NCBI RefSeq assembly: GCF_032118995.1 | Contig: NC_092665.1 | Location: 3,198,001-3,262,000, forward strand | DNA length: 64,000 bases | Origin: Asterias amurensis | Lineage: Eukaryota > Echinodermata > Asteroidea > Forcipulatida > Asteriidae | Direction: 5' to 3' | In this document: positions 12,301-22,468 of the stretch, one piece after another | How the letters are laid out: each line of letters starts with the position of its first letter | Position numbering within the stretch: the stretch's first letter is position 1 | Notes under the pieces: generated by a model | What the model was told of the DNA's origin: nothing | Seen by the model: the letters and a program-made list of their open reading frames with translations, nothing else | Databases searched by the model: none | Program-made: the position numbers and the translations under genes

Positions 12301-15300
12301 GACCCAGGGAAGCTAAACGATCGCACCCATAGAAAGTATACGTCCACTTATAGCCTGAACATCTGACGTCACACTTCGAGGTTCGTGAATAACGCCACTC
12401 GCAAGAGACCCGCCGCCCTCACCTTTGACCAACATTCGTTCCAAAAAGATACGTAGTCAAATTCTATGTCGGCCATGATAGGAGTGTACTGTTTGGGCAA
12501 TGGTATTATTGTATCCAATGGAATCACTGAATTTAAGTAGCAGGTGCCTGTCTTTATCATTGCGGATAAAGACAGAAGCCTAGTCTATAACGTCCACTGC
12601 ACGATTATCCAATGAAACCACTCTATTAAAAGTCTCCAGTAGTTGAATGACTAGATTACAAAAAAGCGGGACTTTAACCATTATTTGCTTTCTGTCCGTC
12701 AGTCAAAGACCTTGGCGGTTTGTTGGAGATGTTAGTGAAGTCACAGCTTGGTGAGATGGGCGGCCTGCTGGACGACGCGGAACCCAACGGTGGAGCTGTT
12801 CTCTTTCACGCAGCAGCAAACGGGAAAACAGAGAAAGTGAAAGAAATTATCAAAAAGAACCCAAGTGCCGTAAGTATATTGGACATTGAAAATATATTTT
12901 TCGCAACTTCGACGACCAATTGAGTTCAAATTTTCACATGTTTGTTGAGATACACCAGGTGAGAAGACTGGTCTTTGACAATTACCAAAGGTGTCCAGTG
13001 TCTTAAAGCCATTGGACCCTTTCGGTACAGAAAAAAAAAAAAGTTCACAGATTTACAAATAATTTACAGGGTTTACAGAAGGTAATGGTGAAAGGCTTCT
13101 CTTGAAATATTAGTCCATGAAATGCTTTACTTTTTGAGAAAACGGTAAAACAATATAAATTCTCGTTAACGAGAATTACGGAGTTGTTATAAACACATGT
13201 CATGACACGGCGAAACGCGCGAAAACAGGAGTGGGTTTTCCCGTTATTTTCTCCCGACTCCGATGTCCGATTGAGCCTAAATTTCCACAGGATTGTTATT
13301 TTATATATAAGTTGTGATACATGAAGTGTGGGACTTGGACAATACTGTTTACCGAAAGTGTATAATGGCTTAAAGTACCAAAACCCGGCAAATGCCAAGA
13401 AGCAAAGCAAACTTTGTGAATAATTTATTTCTGTTTTTAGATGAAGTACCAGAACCCTGCGAAGCAAACGCCGTTGCAGGTTGCCGCGTATCGGGGACAC
13501 ACTGACAGTGTCATTGCTTTGGTGACCGCTAAGGCACCACTGGAGTCAAAGGATGACGATGGCGACACGGCATTAATGTTCGCAGTTATTGGGTAGGAAT
13601 ATTTATGCCATCATTCTTACAGATAATTTTCCAATGTTGTCTTCATCATTTCTGTATTCTGTCTAGTTGTCTGTCCGTACGTTTTTGTTCCTCATAATGT
13701 TTAAAGGCAGTGGACACTATTGGTAATTACTCAAAACAATTATTGCATAAAACCTTATTTGGTAACGAGAAATGGGGTTGATAGTATAAAACAATGTGAG
13801 AGACGGCTTCTCTGAATTAACATAGTTTCCAGAAAGAAGTAATTTTTCCACGAATTTGATTTCGGGACCTCAATTTTAGAACTTGAGGTCTCGAAATCAA
13901 GCATCAGAAAGCACACAAATTTGTGTGACAAGGTTTTTTTTTCTTCTTTCATTATTATCTCGCAACTTCGATGACCGTTTGAGGTAAAGTTTTCACAGGT
14001 TTATATCTTATGCATATGTTGAGATACAGCAAGTGGGAAGACTGGTCTTTGACAATTACCAATAGTGTCCAGTGCCTTTAATATTTGTCTGCCTCTGGCA
14101 TCTCAACATAATGTCCAATGTGACATGACCTTAGGCTAGTTTTAAAAGAGAGCTCTCCCCTTTAATCTGACATCTCACTATGTCTAGTCAGCAAAACTTC
14201 TCTTAACACCATTACACTTAATTAATTGGAGTGGTGCGTTTTTTTATATTGAAAGGAGCTGATTGAAATGTCATTCTTCTCCCAAACCAAATAATTTTTA
14301 CTTTTACTGTCACGAAAAGCTTTCGAATTTGTACTATTGAACAGCAAAGAGCCGGAGATCGTTAAGTTCCTTTTACTGAATGGAAGTAACATCAATGCAT
14401 CCAATGAAAAAGGTCTGACTGCTCTTCATCTTGCTGCTGCCAAAGGTCACCCGACATGCGCAGAAGTGCTTCTCAAGCACGAGCCAAGCACGTGCAATGT
14501 CAACATTAAGGTATGTCTTCGTTCGGTTAAGTTAAGGAGAGTGAACGAGAAAGTGTAGATTCGTGGATATAATGTACGAGCCGAAGGCGAGTACATTGTA
14601 GCCACGAATCTACTCTTAGAGGTATATTCTCTAACTTAAAGGCAGTGGGCACTATTGGTAATTACTCAAAATAATTATTAGCGTAAAACCTTTCTTGGTG
14701 ACGAGTAATGGGAAGAGGTTGATGGTATAAAACATTGTGAGAAATGGCTCCCTCTGAAGTAACATAGTTTTCGAGAGAGGAGTAATTTTCCACGAATTTG
14801 ATTTCGAGACCGCAAGTTTAGAACTTGAGGTCTCGAAATCAACTATCTAAACGCACACAACTTCGTGTGACAAGGGTATTTTTTCTTTCATTATTATCTC
14901 GCAAGTTCGATGACCGATTGAGCTCAAATTTTCACAGGTTTGTTATTTTATGCATATGTTGAGATACAACAACTGTGAAGGCTAGTCTTTGCCATTTACC
15001 AATAGTGTCCACTGCCTTCAAAACAATTTTCCCCATTGATTATAAAACAGTTTCAAGGAATTTGCTTTCTCTATAATAATAACAATATCTCGTGTTCTTT
15101 GTCAAACGACGGTTTGTCACATCTCAAAGATACTAGTTGTAAAATAATATATAAGCATACTTTAAAGTGCTTGCGACATATTCGAATACAATCATATCAG
15201 TTTTACCAGTTAACATAGTGTTTCTAAAGTGCATTTTTGTAATTGGAAAATGTTTTTTGCCTTGGATCGGTCGAGTTGGTCTTTGAAAAGCGTTTGTAAC

Positions 15301-18300
15301 CGTTTGCTATAAAATTTATATGGTTAGAAAGATGTTGTAAAAGTAGAATACAATGATCTACACAAATATGCCTCAAAATTGCGTGGTTTTCGTTTTACCT
15401 CGTCGACTAACACGATCGGCCATTTATGGGAGTCAAAAAGTTGACTCCCATAAAGTTGACTCCCATAAATGGCCGACCGTGTAAATTCGCGACGTAAAAT
15501 GAAAACCGTGCAGTTTTGAGTGATACTTGTGTGGATTATTATATTCTACTTTTAAAACATCTTTCCAACCATATACATTTCGTAACAAACGGTTTCAAAC
15601 GTTTTTTTATAGACCAACTCGTCCAATCCAAGGCAACGTGTTCCTTTAAATTCCATGAACCAATAGCGAAGTTTAGCTGCACGTTACGCCGGCAAATACG
15701 TGAACGTGAACGTCGAACAATTGTGTTGTTTCTGGGTGACGTCGCCACTTCGGGCTTATTGCATGCTCACTAATGACATATGCGCGCACGATACGTACCC
15801 GACGTGAAAAAAACGTAACTCCACGTATGCTAAAAACGTGAGTTTTTAACGACACAATTTTCTGACGTTCACGTTCACGTTCACCGTCACGCGAAACGTG
15901 CAGCTAAACCTCCCCAATGAATGCATTGTAACACACCATTTACGTTTTCTTCTTTTATCAGGACAACGATGGGAACACACCACTCATGGTGGCTTTCATT
16001 AAGAAAGACAAACAGATAACATCGATGTTGCTTAGACATCCCAAGATAGATCTAAAGTTGCTGAACAAGAATGGATTCAACAGCCTACACTTTGCAGCAA
16101 TTGTTGGAAATTCTTTGTACGTATATTTCAAACGAAGATTAATTTGTTTGTTTTCGGCTCTATCCGTTTCATCAACTTTACCTGCTGAGGTATCAGAATT
16201 TCACGTTATCAGTCTGGACATTACAAAATGCCAGCTAGGAGTGGTGTCTCTAAATGCAAAAAAGTGAAAAAAGCGCTCTGGAAGCTCTTACCTCGTGATG
16301 ATGCCACTCTCTAAAGCGATCCACTATTTAAAGCGAACGTAGTCCTGGCTGATTTCTTACCTTCCGCCCATACACTGTAAAAAGAAATGTCCGTGAAATT
16401 TACGGCACTTCACCTGGCACCCTTTAGACGATGTGACCTCTGACGTCACACGAAAACCATAACATGATTCGCGCGCATACCGCTGGGCAAAACCTTTGTG
16501 TTTTGGCAGCCAGCTAGAAAGTGTACGCAATCTTACTACGACTACGCAACTCAGTGCCCGGCGAAACATGACGTATATAGTGTTTTGACAACAGAGGGCG
16601 GTTTGAATGTAAACGTAGGTCACATCGTCTATAGCTGCCAGGTAAAGTGCCTAAAATTTTACAGTGGAAGTTTTGTAAATTGTACCTTAAAGGGGTAGTC
16701 TGCAAAACTTCTACGATAAAACTTGTGTTTACAGTGTACCAGGTAGTAGTTAACAAGCAGGCAGTTCTTTTCAGAACTGAGAAGTCTCCATAATGATTCC
16801 TAACAATCTTTACTCCGTGGTAGTAGACTATAAAGCAAGGCATGTTCCCAACAGAACATAAACTACCCAAGCGCTATTCTTGTTCAAGCGAACAAACTTT
16901 GGGTGCGTTCGATTAGCTTCCCTGGGTCGACCCCGGTCTGCCCCCGGTGCTTTCGAACAGCTTTTACGTCGATCCAAGGGCCCACCCGGGTCAGCCCCCA
17001 GTACCCTGCTTGTGGAGTGGATCACTTGGGACTGACCTCAGGTGCATGACGTCACCACGAGTGGGCGAGTGTGATCGTTCGTTTAGCTCTTTTCAGGGGC
17101 TCACCCGAGTGAGCACCGCGGGGTCGACCCAGCCAGGGAAGCTAATTACGCACCCTTTAGCAGCTGCATGCACCTCATTACATGACTAACGCGCGCGTAT
17201 TTGTAATGTGATATCACTAACACGTTCTCAATTTGTTTTCCCATCGACTTCAGTGCCGTTGATAAGATCTTGGAAGTAGCACCTGGTATGATTAATCTTC
17301 AGAAAGATGACGGGTTCACTGCATTGCATCTAGCCGCCCTCAACGACCACATAGAAATCACCACGACACTGGTTAAACGGGTAATGACGCCCTCTTTTGT
17401 CGATATGCAGTTACTAAGAATTTATAGTCTTTATGCGTGAACTTAGACCCTTCTCTTCCCCTGTCATCCGTGAGACGTACAGGCACCACATAAGATAGAA
17501 CAAACTCTACCTGGCAAGTAGACACACACATAGTGTTACCGCAAACAAATAAATATCGATACCTCACAATGCAACGCCTCAAAACCCATATTCAAATAGT
17601 AAAACCACTCTCTATTATTCTTTGCAGGGGGACTGCAACAAAGAGCTGAAAAACGAAAACGGTCAGACAGCGCTGCACCTGGCAGTAACGAAGTCTCACA
17701 ACAAGTGCATTGAGGCACTGGTGAATAATGGCGCCGATGTCAACGCAAAGGACAAAGATGGTGATACCAGCCTACACCTTGTCATGGTCAAGGCATCCAT
17801 GAAAGATATCTTAGGATCAAGCGATCTCGGACAGGTAGTTTAAGATTGTGTGCCAGTGTTTACGTAGATTTGACTCAAGTCCCAATCCACAGGACCCGAG
17901 CCATGGTGTTGTCAGCAGCAGAGTGTGGGTTCGATTCCCGGTCATGGCACTTATTGTGCTCTTGGGGTTGAGCGACGCACTTTAAACCAAGTTGCTTCGT
18001 AAACAATTGGGAAGGTAGTGCATTCTGCTCTTCCAGCCAGGCTCCTGGTACACTTGCCCTACCAGCCTTATGGACTTTAAAGGGGTAACCCTGATATGTG
18101 ATACAAATTGGTGGTCATTAGTGTAAGCATACGGGCCTATTACGGCGTCTGGGTGTCCAACCTGCATGGTTCTTTGCATTTTCTCACATTCACATCCATT
18201 ATTATACAATCTCTACACCAAGTAATTTAGCTACAAGTTAATTTTGTTTGTTTGTTTGTTTGCTTGTTTGTTTGTTTACAGTTGATGGAGCTCATAAATA

Positions 18301-19097
18301 GATCAGGGGGAGCAGGGGAGTCAAAAGATGAGAAATCAAACCTCGTTGCCATAGCAATCTATCTCATCAAAAATGGCGCAGACATCCACATTAAAGACCA
18401 TGGAGGGCGTGACGTCATAGACGTCACCCTAAACCCGGCCATAAAGAACTTGCTGAGGGAACAGGACCAGAAAACAAGGTAAAACTGGTGAAAGGGTGCA
18501 AAGTTTCCACCTTTTTGAATAATTCAATGCAAATTCTACCCACAGTGGGATAGATTTATAAATTTTAAAACTAAAGCCAATTTAAACGTTATGTTGGAAT
18601 CAAAGCCATAAATAATATCCATGTTCCTTTACATAATTATATTAAAGGCAGTGGACACTATTGGTAATTACTCAAAATAATTATTAGCACAAAACCTTTC
18701 TTGGTGACGACTGTGGGGAGAGGTTGATGGTCTAAAATATTGTGAGAAACGGCTCCCTCTGAAGTGCCATAGTTTTCGAGAAAGAAGTAGTTTTCCACGA
18801 ATTTGATTTCGAGACCTCAGATTTAGAACTTGAGGTCTCGAAATCAACCATCTAAACGCACACAACTTCGTGCGACAAGGGTGTTTCTTCTTTCATTATT
18901 ATCTCGCAAGTTCGACGACCGATTGAGCTCAAATTTCCACAGGTTCATTATTTTATGCATATGTTGAGAAACACCAACTGTGAAGGCTAGTCTTTGACAA
19001 TTATCAATAGTGTCAGTGTCTTTAATAAAGTTTTTTTTTTCTAAACAGGACTATGAAGATGTTCAAGAATAAAAATGACGCATGCAAAGTGAGCTGA
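6359..19097 (+). CDS. Mind bomb-like protein lacking RING fingers (15 exons)
   Basis: Exons: 6359-6467, 7918-8016, 9054-9210, 10200-10306, 10691-10882, 11247-11368, 11699-11843, 12703-12869, 13441-13592, 14345-14510, 15962-16116, 17254-17380, 17628-17834, 18282-18478, 19049-19097. All junctions are GT-AG with matching phases, giving 716 codons. Order: MIB/HERC2 domain 1 (about 1-68, GLRVVRGRDWRWDDQDGGKG), ZZ zinc finger (70-110, three CxxC pairs plus HDLTH), MIB/HERC2 domain 2 (135-205, RVMRGPDWEWKEQDGGEGTV), REP-like region (222-300), then ankyrin repeats (about 325-685, with EKGLTALHLAAAKGH and ENGQTALHLAVTKSH). Mind bomb E3 ligases ubiquitinate Delta/Jagged in Notch-sending cells through C-terminal RINGs. 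Here the frame ends NDACKVS-stop, so no RING is encoded. It looks closest to MIB2. The start is uncertain: an in-frame ATG also lies at 6257. Confidence 0.87.
6680..6912. repeat. palindromic element, distant family C relative
   Basis: Within intron 1 of the Mind bomb-like gene. The left side (gggaccaatttcatggatcc gcttacc) is mirrored on the right (gtaagcagagccatgcaatg gatcc), with inner arms ttcttcgcttacggaag and ggaaagcgaagaatgctgg. It has the general layout of family C but is diverged. Confidence 0.5.
7295..7684. repeat. Family D foldback MITE
   Basis: Nearly the whole 390 bp is one inverted repeat. The left arm starts ttaaaggaacacgttgcctt and the right arm ends aaggcaacgtgttcctttaa, meeting in the centre at ccataaatggccgac around 7490. 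Each arm has the open frame that encodes ...FEACLCGSLYSTF..., so similar peptides appear on both strands. Lies in intron 1 of the Mind bomb-like gene. Confidence 0.88.
8455..8780. repeat. Family I MITE fragment with family D end inserted
   Basis: Family I interior (tgttttactcatttctaaaa, and gggagctttctgggaccatt atcttcaaactg) is interrupted at about 8540-8610 by a family D end (gaaggaacacgttgccttgg). Both are partial. In intron 2 of the Mind bomb-like gene. Confidence 0.5.
8853..8955. repeat. Family H fragment
   Basis: Contains ggtttgcggtaacacgtaat and ggttctgaaaagaaccgta, sequence shared with the family H copies at 16.7, 17.5, 22.13 and 36.19 kb. Partial copy in intron 2 of the Mind bomb-like gene. 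Confidence 0.5.
9453..9705. repeat. Family E MITE (GC-rich)
   Basis: Left end gggtgcgttcgtttagcttc cctggg and right end cccagggaagctaaacgaac gcaccc are inverted repeats of about 26 bp. The interior is C/G-rich (ggtgacccactccacaagca, ggggctgacctgggtgagcc) and contains poly-C tracts. It is in intron 3 of the Mind bomb-like gene and is far richer in G+C than its surroundings. Confidence 0.85.
9786..10050 (+). repeat. Family F dispersed repeat
   Basis: Begins tgtagactggtcccctgtct and continues with tttatccgcaaggata, ttggataagcgtgcagtgc, a degenerate ggtctgagg-gacgttt segment, and ends in gagcctcgaagtgtgacgt. This is the reverse order of the copy at 2615-2890. In intron 3 of the Mind bomb-like gene. 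Confidence 0.6.
11396..11495. repeat. Family E MITE, internally deleted
   Basis: A 100-bp copy made almost only of the two ends: ggtgcgttcgaatagcttcc ctgggtcgacccc and its reverse complement, ending aatcgaacgtgcgccc. It begins about 27 bp after the end of exon 6 (11368) of the Mind bomb-like gene. Confidence 0.8.
12081..12329. repeat. Family E MITE
   Basis: Ends gggtgcgttcgattagcttc and gaagctaaacgatcgcaccc as inverted repeats, with the GC-rich family interior. In intron 7 of the Mind bomb-like gene, closely followed by a family F repeat. Confidence 0.82.
12350..12592 (-). repeat. Family F dispersed repeat
   Basis: Starts tatagcctgaacatctgacg, then cacacttcgaggttcgtgaa, and ends with aaagacagaagcctagtct. 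Same orientation as the copy at 2615-2890. In intron 7 of the Mind bomb-like gene. Confidence 0.6.
12898..13007 (+). repeat. MITE family A, 3' fragment
   Basis: Family A 3' end (tcgcaacttcgacgacc, gtctttgacaattaccaaag gtgtccagtgtctta) starting 29 bp past the end of exon 8 of the Mind bomb-like gene. The 5' part is missing. Confidence 0.65.
13003..13374. repeat. Family I palindromic MITE
   Basis: The ends cttaaagccattggaccctt tcggtac and ttaccgaaagtgtataatgg cttaaag are imperfect inverted repeats. The interior includes gggtttacagaaggtaatgg and ttctcgttaacgagaattac. It ends about 67 bp before exon 9 of the Mind bomb-like gene. An overlapping 151-codon minus-strand frame runs through it and is spurious. 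Confidence 0.6.
13701..14082 (+). repeat. MITE family A, full-length copy
   Basis: Ends ttaaaggcagtggacactat and aatagtgtccagtgccttta a. In intron 9 of the Mind bomb-like gene. Confidence 0.85.
14535..14632. repeat. short palindromic hairpin
   Basis: gtgtagattcgtggatataa tgtac and gtacattgtagccacgaatc tac flank a 12-base loop (gagccgaaggcga), in intron 10 of the Mind bomb-like gene, 25 bp past the exon. Confidence 0.6.
14636..15021 (+). repeat. MITE family A, full-length copy
   Basis: Ends ttaaaggcagtgggcactat and ccaatagtgtccactgcctt, with the complete family interior. In intron 10 of the Mind bomb-like gene. Confidence 0.85.
15253..15649. repeat. Family D foldback MITE, left end clipped
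   Basis: The left arm starts inside the terminal sequence (ttgccttggatcggtcgagt). The right arm is complete to ggcaacgtgttcctttaa. The centre carries a duplicated short segment (gttgactcccataaa twice). In intron 10 of the Mind bomb-like gene. Confidence 0.82.
15672..15909. repeat. palindromic MITE rich in ACGT
   Basis: agtttagctgcacgttacg at the left is mirrored by cgaaacgtgcagctaaac at the right. The inner arms carry gaacgtgaacgt and acgttcacgttcacgttcac. Placed directly after the family D element, about 50 bp before exon 11 of the Mind bomb-like gene. Confidence 0.65.
16375..16692. repeat. palindromic MITE
   Basis: The left arm (cactgtaaaaagaaatgtcc; tacggcacttcacctggcac; cgatgtgacc) is mirrored imperfectly at the right (ggtcacatcgtctatagctg; ccaggtaaagtgcctaaaat; tttacagtgg). 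In intron 11 of the Mind bomb-like gene. Confidence 0.6.
16725..16860. repeat. Family H fragment
   Basis: Contains gtgtttacagtgtaccaggt and ttcttttcagaactgagaag tctcc, shared with the larger copy at 22.13 kb. Confidence 0.45.
16901..17155. repeat. Family E MITE
   Basis: Ends gggtgcgttcgattagcttc and gggaagctaattacgcaccc, GC-rich interior. It ends about 100 bp before exon 12 of the Mind bomb-like gene. Confidence 0.82.
17436..17600. repeat. Family H half copy
   Basis: caaactctacctggcaagta, then tagtgttaccgcaaacaaat and tcgatacctcacaatgcaac match the right half of the family H element at 22.13-22.41 kb. It lies between exons 12 and 13 of the Mind bomb-like gene. Confidence 0.6.
17885..18225 (+). 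mobile_element. tRNA-headed SINE
   Basis: The head retains the B box (gggttcgattcccggtcatgg) and the family body (ttgagcgacgcactttaaac, gaaggtagtgcattctgctc, ccagccaggctcctggtaca). The A box is degraded. In intron 13 of the Mind bomb-like gene. The body matches the split SINE at 44.16-44.95 kb. Confidence 0.6.
18642..19025 (+). repeat. MITE family A, full-length copy
   Basis: Begins ttaaaggcagtggacactat and ends tatcaatagtgtcagtgtct ttaa. It fills most of intron 14 of the Mind bomb-like gene and ends 23 bp before the last coding exon, so the branch-point region of that intron is probably transposon-derived. Confidence 0.82.
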
Positions 19098-19545
19098 TTT
19101 GATGGAAAATCAAATCCTTTACGATCTGGACCGACTGAATAAAAGCACCTTGGAACTTAGACAGGTAACCACAATTATTCAATTTTACGGAAATGAAAAC
19201 TCATTTAAGTTTTACTAAGCCTGCCTGCAAAATGTAATCATGTGTTCTCTACATACAATGTATTTAACAATTAAAAGTAAATCATGACTTTTCTCTTTAC
19301 AAATATTATTTACAAAACAATATGTGGTAAAATTGAACACTTTGAGATAAATGTGTTTGCATTTATTATGATTGTTTCAACTTTTATGCTGTAATTGTGA
19401 TATTTTGTATTGCTTTGTGATCTTTCTTTCGTTGATATACTCACTGGTGTGACAGGAATCAAGAAGGAAAGAAAGAAGTTGTCATGTAAAAATTTCTTTG
19501 CGAGGCTAGTGTGTTAGTGAAACAATAAAATGGTACTCGTTATAT
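19049..19545 (+). other. last exons and 3' UTR of the Mind bomb-like gene
   Basis: After the stop at 19095-19097 the exon probably runs to about 19164, where a donor follows (cttagacag|gtaacc). An acceptor at 19455 (ggtgtgacag|gaatc) opens a final exon with a poly(A) signal aataaa at 19524-19529. Between the stop and the donor a shifted frame reads MENQILYDLDRLNKSTLELR, which is coiled-coil-like. In RING-bearing MIB2 proteins a helical segment lies before the last RING, so this may be a relic of the lost C-terminus. No RING-type cysteine pattern was found downstream. Confidence 0.5.
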
Positions 19546-20054
19546 ATGTGCGGTGGCAGTTAACAGCCGTTATACTTAAACAAGCCTACGAAAGTACGTC
19601 ATTCTCGTTTACAGACGGCTGTTCATTTTTGAAAAACTCAATTAAATGGTGACACCACCCCCCCCCCCCCCCCCCGTCCTTTGAGATTAAAAGGTCAGAA
19701 CAAAATTGTATTATTCTATATGCGCTTTCATTCGATAATTGCAATAATTGTCAAACAGTTTATTTTATTCACACACCCCAGACAAAGTATTGTTTCTATA
19801 TTATATTAAACGTTTATACCTTATACGGAAATTGGAAACAAAAGCGCTGGAAAGCGGCTCGTTCTGGAGAGAAATGCAAACGGAAACTACAGTTTGAGTT
19901 GGCTATAAAGTGCCTCTAAATTTCTACCCAAACTTCGGATCTGGGTATGAGAAATGCATTTAAAAAAATTCGTCTACAACATGTAATAAATTTAAAACTT
20001 AGGTAGGTCTATATTTTTGGTCTTTTGTGACTCGATCAATCTTTGCTTATATCA

Positions 20055-20281
20055 GGGGCCAATTTCATAGAGCTGCTTAGCATGAAATTGCTTCCTTGAT
20101 AAAAACAGGATTACCAACCAAATTTCCACGTGATTTTCAGGATAAGCAAACAACAGTTGAATACCAGTAACAAGCAATATGCAACAAATGAAAATTTGGT
20201 TGGTAATCCTGTTTTTATCAAGGAAGAAATTTCATGCTAAGCAAATTTTTAAGCTTAGCAGCTCTATGAAATTGGGCCCAG
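20055..20281. repeat. Family C MITE
   Basis: Left ggggccaatttcatagagct gcttagcatgaaatt with inner gataaaaacaggattaccaa. Right ttggtaatcctgtttttatc and ttagcagctctatgaaattg ggccc. The inverted arms are about 70 bp. In the intergenic region after the Mind bomb-like gene. Confidence 0.8.
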
Positions 20282-20782
20282 AATGTGACTCGAAAAATCT
20301 TTGCTTATACCAGAATGAGCCGAAAAGTCATATGTATAATGTTGTTAAGCAATAATTTGTGCTCTATGAGCTAAACATAATAAGGATTAGGCCTAACTTC
20401 TCCTTAGATGTGTATGGCTATATAATATTGCTATTTGCAGGCTTCAATCCAACATGTGCCACAAAAACACATTATTTTAGCAATATTGTGTTTACTAATT
20501 AGTCAATCGTGTTTCTAAATATTTATTTTTTTGTGAACAATTTTAAAGCTATTTACCTATAATTTTGTTTCCATATTAAAAAACCTAACATTGTATAAAA
20601 TGCGCAGCAATGTTGTAAGCGTTTGAACAGTACCCAGACTTCTGAAATATCGTGACTTAGTATTTTAATACCACAATAGACATAATTCGATACTCGGTAC
20701 CCATCACGCGTTACGCGTGGAATAAGGTGCATGCTGGTCTAGCTAGCGATCAAGTTTGGTCGCTAGCTAGAGGAGCATACAT

Positions 20783-21174
20783 TTAAAGGAACACGTTGCC
20801 TTGAATCGGTCGAGTTGGTCTTTGAAAAGCGTTTGTAACCGTTTGTTATAAAAATGCATATGGGTAGAAAGATATTGTAAAAGTAGAATACAATGATCCA
20901 CACAAACATGCCTCTAAATTGCACGGTTTTCCTTTTACCTTGTCGACTAACACGGTCGGCCATTTATGGTAGTCAGATTTTTGACTCCCATAAATGGCCG
21001 ACCGTGTTAGTTTGCACAGTGAAAGGAAAACCACGCAATTTCGAGGCAAACTTGTGCGGATCATTGTATTCTACTTTTACAACATCTTTCCAACCACATA
21101 CATTTTTATAAAAAACGGTTACAAACGCTTTTCGAAGACCAACTCGACCGATCCAAGGCAACGTGTTCCTTTAA
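20783..21174. repeat. Family D foldback MITE, complete
   Basis: Both ends intact (ttaaaggaacacgttgcctt and its reverse complement) with the central ccataaatggccgac hinge near 20.99 kb. In the intergenic region. Confidence 0.88.
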
Positions 21175-21408
21175 CAGTTAGCACTTGCGCAGTGTGTATT
21201 TTCGAAAAGGTCTATCCCACGTGACTTATCATTTTACATGATATAATAATAGTATGTACTCAATCTGTGTCAAAAATAAAGTTTCTAAAACAAGCATAAG
21301 TTGTTTCCCAGAGCACATTGTTTGTTCAAAACCTTTTCATTCCACCGCTGTTGGAGACCAATCCCTACCATATTGTCCGAATCGATCTCGAAAGGTTTGT
21401 TAGTTAAT

Positions 21409-21661
21409 GGGTGCGTTCGTTTAGCTTCCCTGGGTCATCCTCGGTCTGCCATGGTGCGTTCGAATAGCTTTTGACGTCATTCCAGGGGCTCACCCAGGTC
21501 AGCCCCCAGTGCCCTGCTTGTGGAGTGGGTCACTTGGGGGCTGGCCCCAGGTAAACGACGTCACTACGAGAGCGGTGAGTGGTCGTTCGTTTAGCTCTTG
21601 TCAGGGGCTCACCCGAGTGAGCACCGCGGGGTAGACCCAGGGAAGCCAAACGAACGCACCC
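21409..21661. repeat. Family E MITE
   Basis: Ends gggtgcgttcgtttagcttc and gaagccaaacgaacgcaccc, complete GC-rich interior. The interior order is opposite to the copy 170 bp downstream, so the two form an inverted pair. Confidence 0.85.
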
Positions 21662-21833
21662 TATGTATGCTATGGTTTCATGAAGTGCTTACACTGTCGG
21701 CAACTGTTTTGGTCGCATTAACCAAATTCTGGTATGTTCCTTATAAAGTGTCCCACTATTGAAAGTCCACAATCACAGGGACACAAGATTGTGCCGTTTA
21801 TCAACAACCCCTAATGTCATGACTTCAACATTT

Positions 21834-22062
21834 GGGTGCGTTCGTTTAGCTTCCATAGGTCTACCCCACAGTGCTCACTCGGGTGAGCCCCTGACAAGAG
21901 CTAATCGAACGATCACACTCGCCCTCTCGTGATGACGGCATGGACCTCAGGTCACCCCAAGTGACCCACTCCACAAGCAGGGCACTGGGGGCTGACCGGG
22001 GTGAGCCCCGTCAAAGCTATTCGAAAGCTGGGTCGACCCAGGGAAGTTAAACGAACGCACCC
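21834..22062. repeat. Family E MITE
   Basis: Ends gggtgcgttcgtttagcttc and gaagttaaacgaacgcaccc. Inverted relative to the copy at 21409-21661. Confidence 0.82.
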
Positions 22063-22132
22063 ATTGATTTACAAAAAAGGGTTTTTGGTTTACATTCTTG
22101 ATGAGTTTTTCTCATAATATGACTTTGAGGCA

Positions 22133-22410
22133 TTGCATGGTGAGGGATCAATATATATTTGGTTTGCGGTAACACGTGTGTATCCACTTGCCAGGCAGAG
22201 TTTGTTTTTTAGAGATAAGTCTTTCTAATATTCTACTACCACGGAGTAGATTTATCGGATTGTTCGGGAGACTTCTCAGTTCTGAAAAGAACCGTCCTTA
22301 GTAGTTATAGCAAGACAGTTCACTAAAAAAACAAACTCTACCTGGCAAGTAGCTTGCTACACACATGGTGTGACCGCAAACGAAATATATATTGATACCT
22401 CGCCATGCAA
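22133..22410. repeat. Family H MITE, complete copy
   Basis: The ends ttgcatggtgagggatcaat atatattt and aaatatatattgatacctcg ccatgcaa are inverted repeats extending inward through ggtttgcggtaacacgtgtg / cacacatggtgtgaccgcaa acg. Only 58 bp separate it from the sialyltransferase stop codon, so it is probably in that gene's 3' UTR. Confidence 0.75.
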
Positions 22411-22468
22411 ATCCAATATAGTTTTGGATACTGGCCAAAACATTGTCATTATTCTCTCCCATTTTATA

